From contig NZ_CP029145.1 in NCBI RefSeq assembly GCF_003149515.1, positions 2,728,001 through 2,792,000 of the forward strand: a DNA stretch of 64,000 nucleotides, in the 5' to 3' direction. This DNA is from Hymenobacter nivis. GTDB lineage: Bacteria > Bacteroidota > Bacteroidia > Cytophagales > Hymenobacteraceae. A program made the position numbers and the translations under genes. This document shows, piece by piece, positions 60,779 to 64,000 of the stretch. Under the pieces are notes generated by a model that did not search any database, was not told the DNA's origin, and saw nothing but the letters and a program-made list of their open reading frames with translations. Every line of letters starts with the position of its first letter. Position 1 is the stretch's first letter.

Positions 60779-61018
60779 AAGCCGAAAAAACGAATCTGGT
60801 TTCCCATTCGCCTCACGGCAGCGGAATGCCAACAGGAGCAGTTTTACGCGGGGCTGCGCCAGACCCGGGAAAGATGGCGGCGCGAAAACGAAGCGGCGGA
60901 GCATCGCGCCGCGCCCCTGGCCCGGGATTGGGAAAGACGGCCCGACGCGCTGGCCCAATCGATGGCAGCCTTGAGCGAAGCCCGGCAACTGGTAGAACGG
61001 GGGCGGCCAAACGCCTGA
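60779..61018 (+). CDS. Possible small gene or gene fragment without a standard start codon
   Basis: An open frame reading KPKKRIWFPIRLTAAECQQE, FYAGLRQTRERWRRENEAAE and a helical charged end to TGA at 61016. It has protein-like composition, and the opening recalls mobilisation or transposon accessory proteins (KKxxxFPIRLT.xE). No ATG, GTG or TTG fits near the start; the frame is open further upstream. Probably a truncated gene. Confidence 0.35.
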   Translation, partial: KPKKRIWFPIRLTAAECQQEQFYAGLRQTRERWRRENEAAEHRAAPLARDWERRPDALAQSMAALSEARQLVERGRPNA

Positions 61019-61177
61019 GCTGCCCGACCCCGGCCAGCCGCCGGCCGTTGGTCCCGTGGGATACTGCCTGACTTGGCCGCGCCAATCGCGCGGCAGGCAC
61101 TGCCCATCAAACTCGACCTGCTGGTGACGCTGCTTCGAAAGCCAGCCAGCCGCATAAGCCGCCCGGCCCTCCTATTC

Positions 61178-61213
61178 AAAAAAAGCCGCCCCAGTAACCA
61201 GGGCGGCTTTTTT
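61178..61213. terminator. Bidirectional rho-independent terminator
   Basis: AAAAAAAGCCGCCC and GGGCGGCTTTTTT around a 9-base loop. It ends 24 bases before the stop of the next minus-strand gene. Confidence 0.9.
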
Positions 61214-61236
61214 GCGTGGTGGCTAGGTTGGACAAG

Positions 61237-61659
61237 TTAGGCGGCGGGCAGCGCGTCGTGCCGGGCCTTGACGGCGGCAATGGCTCCGCTGAGCACCGCC
61301 ACCTGGGCATCAATCTGGTCGGCGTCTACGGCGGCCAGAAAGCCGGCCGCGCCGCCCGCGTCGGCCGTGCGGCTGGTGAGGCGCGCCTGCTGGTAGGTAG
61401 CCGTCAGGAGCTGGTCCTCGTAGCGGCGGCGGTCGGCGGGGGCCAGGTTGGGGCCGGCCAGCTGCTGGGTCAGGTAGTTTACTTTATCGGTAGCGGCGGC
61501 CAGGCGCGTAGTAGCCGAAGCATCCGAGCGGTCGTTCCGCCGGTCCTGAAACGCCAGGTTTTGGTCGCGGTTCTGGTAGCCGTCGAGTTCGGCTTCCAGC
61601 GAGGCTTGGGTTTCCAAGCACTGGGCCCGGTCTTTCAGGGTGTTGACGTCGTAGGTCAT
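61237..61659 (-). CDS. Hypothetical helical protein
   Basis: A 140-residue cytoplasmic protein, mostly helical and charged: LKDRAQCLETQASLEAELDG, YQNRDQNLAFQDRRND, ATDKVNYLTQQLAG. A Gly/Ala-rich hinge precedes a final helix. Probably coiled coil. No known family and no partner gene. Confidence 0.7.
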   Translation of the reverse strand: MTYDVNTLKDRAQCLETQASLEAELDGYQNRDQNLAFQDRRNDRSDASATTRLAAATDKVNYLTQQLAGPNLAPADRRRYEDQLLTATYQQARLTSRTADAGGAAGFLAAVDADQIDAQVAVLSGAIAAVKARHDALPAA

Positions 61660-61746
61660 AACTAAAATAAAAAGGGTAGAAAATGAATAAATGGTGAACC
61701 AAAGATAGGCGCCGGTTTCGTTTTGCCCGTACGCCGCAAACGGCGC

Positions 61747-62355
61747 CTACCGCGGCAGCAGCGCCGCCAGTGCCGCCGCTTCGGCTTCGAGGGCTTCGGC
61801 TTGCAGGCGCAGCAGGTGGTAGCGGGCGCTCAGGTCGGGCGGCAGGGCCGGGGGGCGCTGGTCGAGCCAGCGGTGGCGGTGCCAGGCCTGCCACGCCGGC
61901 CAGGCGGTGGCCGGGTCGGGGGCGGCGGCGGGGCCAGGATCGGGCGGCAGGGCCGCCCGCAGCGCGGGCAAGGCGGCGGCCCACCGGGCGGCCGTGGCCG
62001 CCTGGGCTTCGAGCGGAACCAACGCCCGGCGCAGGCGGCGGGCGTGGTGCTGGCAGTAGTCGAGCCGGGCGGCGAGCGGGGCCGCATCGGGCGGGGCCAG
62101 GGCCAGCGCGGGTAGCGCGGCCGAGGCTAGCCGCAACGCTCCGGTGACCGGGACCGCGCCAGGCAGCGGCAGCCGCGCCACTAGCGGGGCCAGGGCTTCG
62201 GCGGCGTCCCCGGCCAGGGCGCGCCGGCCGGTTTCTAGGTGGCCGGCTTGGGCATTGCTCACGCCAAGCCAGCCGGCTAGCTCCTGCTGGCTCAGGCCGA
62301 AGTGCCGGCGCACATCGGCTACTACAGAATCGGAAGATAAGCAGTGAAGCGCCAT
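61747..62355 (-). CDS. XRE-family HTH transcription regulator
   Basis: A 202-residue protein with an N-terminal Cro/C1-type helix-turn-helix (VVADVRRHFGLSQQELAGWL then GVSNAQAGHLETGRR, about 10-45) and an Ala/Leu-rich helical remainder that may dimerise or sense. Two ATGs are possible, 62355 and 62370; 62355 is preferred because the other lies within the hairpin. Its start codon abuts a 87-bp TGTAGG hairpin, a plausible autoregulatory site. Confidence 0.75.
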   Translation of the reverse strand: MALHCLSSDSVVADVRRHFGLSQQELAGWLGVSNAQAGHLETGRRALAGDAAEALAPLVARLPLPGAVPVTGALRLASAALPALALAPPDAAPLAARLDYCQHHARRLRRALVPLEAQAATAARWAAALPALRAALPPDPGPAAAPDPATAWPAWQAWHRHRWLDQRPPALPPDLSARYHLLRLQAEALEAEAAALAALLPR

Positions 62356-62442
62356 ATTTGTAGGTAACATTACGTGAATAGTAAAAATATCCTACAGATA
62401 TTGTAGGGCATTTTTGCTATTCACGTAATATTACCTACAAAT
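62356..62442. repeat. TGTAGG hairpin element, copy 1
   Basis: Arms start ATTTGTAGGTAACATTACG and, reversed, ATTTGTAGGTAATATTACG; they pair over 41 bases with four differences around GATAT. Both arms begin TGTAGG and end CCTACA. It lies between the XRE start and the IS630 element. Confidence 0.88.
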
Positions 62443-62445
62443 TGC

Positions 62446-62527
62446 TTATCCGTTGGACTGTTACCAGGCCGCCGGGCGGGCGGCTAATTACTACGACTGG
62501 GTGCTGAATGGCAAAGTGCCGATGTAG
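62446..62527 (+). pseudogene. Coding remnant
   Basis: Open frame ending CYQAAGRAANYYDWVLNGKV PM and TAG. The composition looks like protein, and there is no start because the hairpin interrupts it. Unknown origin; it may be the end of a gene cut by the hairpin or IS insertion. Confidence 0.3.
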
Positions 62528-62603
62528 TGTTCCGTAAATTCCTAATCGGGGTGGCCGGCCAACGTCGCCGGCCACCGGATTTCGGATTGGGCCATGCGCT
62601 CTA

Positions 62604-63785
62604 GTGGTTGAAAAATATTAATAAGTCGCATTGGTTTGGATATTAAACGCTTTCTCATGTGACCATTTATTGTCTCAATCCAACCGCTGAGGAACGCTAG
62701 ACCTTGGAAGAGTGGCAGAAAAAGCACAAAAGCCATTCGCCGAAGCTGCAACGGATTAAAATTCTGTTGAATAGCGATGAGCAAGTGGACCGCCGCCCGG
62801 TTTCCGAGCTAGCCGCCGTGCTGGGTATCTGCACCAGAACCATTGAACGGGTGCGCCGCCAGTTCTGCAAAGAGGGCTTGGCCTTGTTTGAGCCCAGGCT
62901 GCGTAAAACACGTTCCGACAAAAAGATAGACGGCCGGGTGGAGGCCCACCTCACGGCCCTGCGCTGTCAAAGCCCGCCCGGTGAGCAGCCCCGCTGGCAG
63001 TTGAAGATGCTGGCGGACCGGCTGGTGGAGTTGGACGTGGTCGCGCACATCTCGACCACAATGGTGGCACGGCTGCTAGAAAAAACGAACGCAAGCCTTT
63101 TAATGGCCCGCAGCAGTGGGTAATTCCGGCCGAGCAGAGCGCGTTCTTCGTGTGCCAGATGGAACAAGGTGCTTGACCTCTACGAGCAGCCCTACGACGC
63201 GGACTATCCCGTAGTCTGCCTGGATGAGTCGCCCAAGCAACTACTCGACCACGAACAGTTTACCACTTCTACCGGCCAGCGCTACCGCGATTCGGAGTAC
63301 GTGCGCCGGGGCGTGGTGGAGTTGTTTGTGGCCACCGAGCCGCTGCGGGGCTGGCGCTGCCTGCGCGTGGGGGCCGACCACAAAGCGGCCATGTGGGTGC
63401 AGTTCGTAGCCCGGCAGATGGACACGACCTACTGCAAGGCCAAAAAGGTGCGCTGGGTCATGGACAACCCCAGTACCCACAAGCTCAGTTTCTTTTATGC
63501 CCACTTTCCGCCCGCCGTGGCCCTGGCCTGGCTGCGACGGATGGAAATCATTTACATCCCGGCCCATGGCTCGTGGCTGAACATGGCTGAAATAGAATTC
63601 TCTGCCCTCAGCCGGCAGGTCCTTAACCAGCCCTTCACTACGGGCGAGCAGGTGCACCACGTAGTGCAACAGTGGCAAGACCGGCAGAATGCGCGCCCCA
63701 AGCCGCGCAACTGGCAATTCAAAACAGCCGATGCCCGTATTAAACTAGCTGAATTGTACCCGACCCAATAGTATTTTTCGGCCAC
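62604..63785 (+). mobile_element. IS630-family insertion sequence, decayed
   Basis: About 1182 bp. Terminal repeats GTGGTTGAAAAATATTA (left) and, reversed, GTGGCCGAAAAATACTA (right). Both ends are flanked by TA inside CTAG, the preferred IS630 target. The transposase within is broken at three points. Confidence 0.82.
62659..63771 (+). pseudogene. IS630 transposase with nonsense codon and two frameshifts
   Basis: GTG at 62659 begins TIYCLNPTAEER and meets TAG at 62698, where CAG is expected. It continues TLEEWQKKHKSHSPKLQRIK and the HTH VSELAAVLGICTRTIERVRR. At AAAAAA (63080-63085) the frame must slip by -1 to reach KPFNGPQQWVIPAEQSAFF. Near 63163-63168 an extra base precedes VLDLYEQPYDADYPVVCLDE, where the first Asp lies. 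The later WVMDNPSTH and NMAEIEFSAL supply the second Asp and Glu. The A6 slip might be programmed; the other two lesions are not. Confidence 0.82.
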
Positions 63786-63800
63786 TAGTGCGTTACTAAT

Positions 63801-63881
63801 TGTAGGGTAATTTGAGTTTGAAACAAAATTATCCTACAATTAGTATAGGGTAATTTTGTTTCAAACTCAAATTACCCTACA
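63801..63881. repeat. TGTAGG hairpin element, copy 2
   Basis: Arms start TGTAGGGTAATTTGAGTTTG and, reversed, the same; a 36-bp stem. The internal sequence differs from copy 1 but ends ATCCTA like it. It lies 16 bases right of the IS630 end and touches the stop codon of the next gene. Confidence 0.88.
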
Positions 63882-64000
63882 CTAAGTAGCTTTTGCCCGG
63901 AACGACCACGTCACGCGGAACACCGCCACCACGGCGCCGGCCTCGTCCACGCCGGTGCTGGTGCACACCACGGTGCGGCCCTCGCCGGTAGCGCGGCTCT
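63882..64000 (-). CDS. C-terminal end of a DUF4442/hotdog thioesterase-like protein (truncated by window)
   Basis: The last 38 codons read TGEGRTVVCTSTGVDEAG, AVVAVFRVTWSFRAKAT and stop. A VDEAG..VA...VTW ending is typical of DUF4442/PaaI-like hotdog proteins. Most of the gene is beyond the window, so the family is tentative. Confidence 0.5.
   Translation of the reverse strand, partial: SRATGEGRTVVCTSTGVDEAGAVVAVFRVTWSFRAKAT

Overview
The window looks like chromosome of a GC-rich Bacteroidota, most likely a Hymenobacter or close relative (Cytophagales). This is inferred from gene content: a carboxypeptidase-regulatory/TonB-dependent receptor, BamA-like and other outer-membrane barrels, small lipoprotein and DUF families typical of the group, and the block rplM-rpsI-rpsB-tsf. 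It is also inferred from TAnnTTTG-type -7 promoter elements and from the near absence of Shine-Dalgarno sequences. There is no rRNA, no CRISPR array and no tRNA that I could recognise.

Layout. 1-7.8 kb: truncated acyl-CoA dehydrogenase, molybdate transporter modABC, and a TonB-dependent receptor behind a clear TPP riboswitch, all on the minus strand, then a BamA/TamA-like barrel. 7.9-17.7 kb: aldose epimerase, NadR-type kinase, rhodanese, DUF2071, glycosyltransferase, helicase hrpB, an FRG-domain protein, an IS5-type insertion sequence and a short-chain dehydrogenase. 17.9-28.5 kb: barrel protein, guaB, a phosphatase/STAS/kinase partner-switching cassette, two parvulin chaperones, a MoxR ATPase. 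28.9-42.5 kb: lipoprotein, alcohol dehydrogenase, acetyltransferase, recA, DUF3108, a PhoB/PhoR-like pair, a pseudouridine synthase, the L13-S9-S2-EF-Ts block. 42.5-52.4 kb: accessory region with hypothetical and decayed genes (copper ATPase, cupredoxin, DUF1963, a DUF3089 fragment). 52.5-60.7 kb: CLC-type transporter directly behind a fluoride riboswitch, FUSC membrane protein, broken FG-GAP protein, bestrophin, a periplasmic double TonB-C protein and a diadenylate-cyclase (DAC) domain protein. 60.7-64 kb: coiled-coil protein, XRE regulator, decayed IS630 element, and a truncated DUF4442-like gene.

The most distinctive feature is a dense population of inverted-repeat elements between genes. 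One family has ~90-100 bp hairpins bounded by CGTCATGC/GCATGACG whose stems differ between copies but remain base-paired. A second has TGTAGG...CCTACA hairpins flanking the IS630 remnant. Further families are low-complexity inverted pairs (GTCAGTT-, ATTCACTC- and ATGTGAAAATG-type). Three such sequences sit in frame inside hrpB.

Regulatory logic that can be read directly: TPP controls the TonB receptor; fluoride controls the CLC transporter; modABC has its own promoter and a leader hairpin; rplM has a strong promoter and a leader hairpin; rpsB carries the best Shine-Dalgarno sequence I saw. All functional calls are from sequence reading alone, without database searches.
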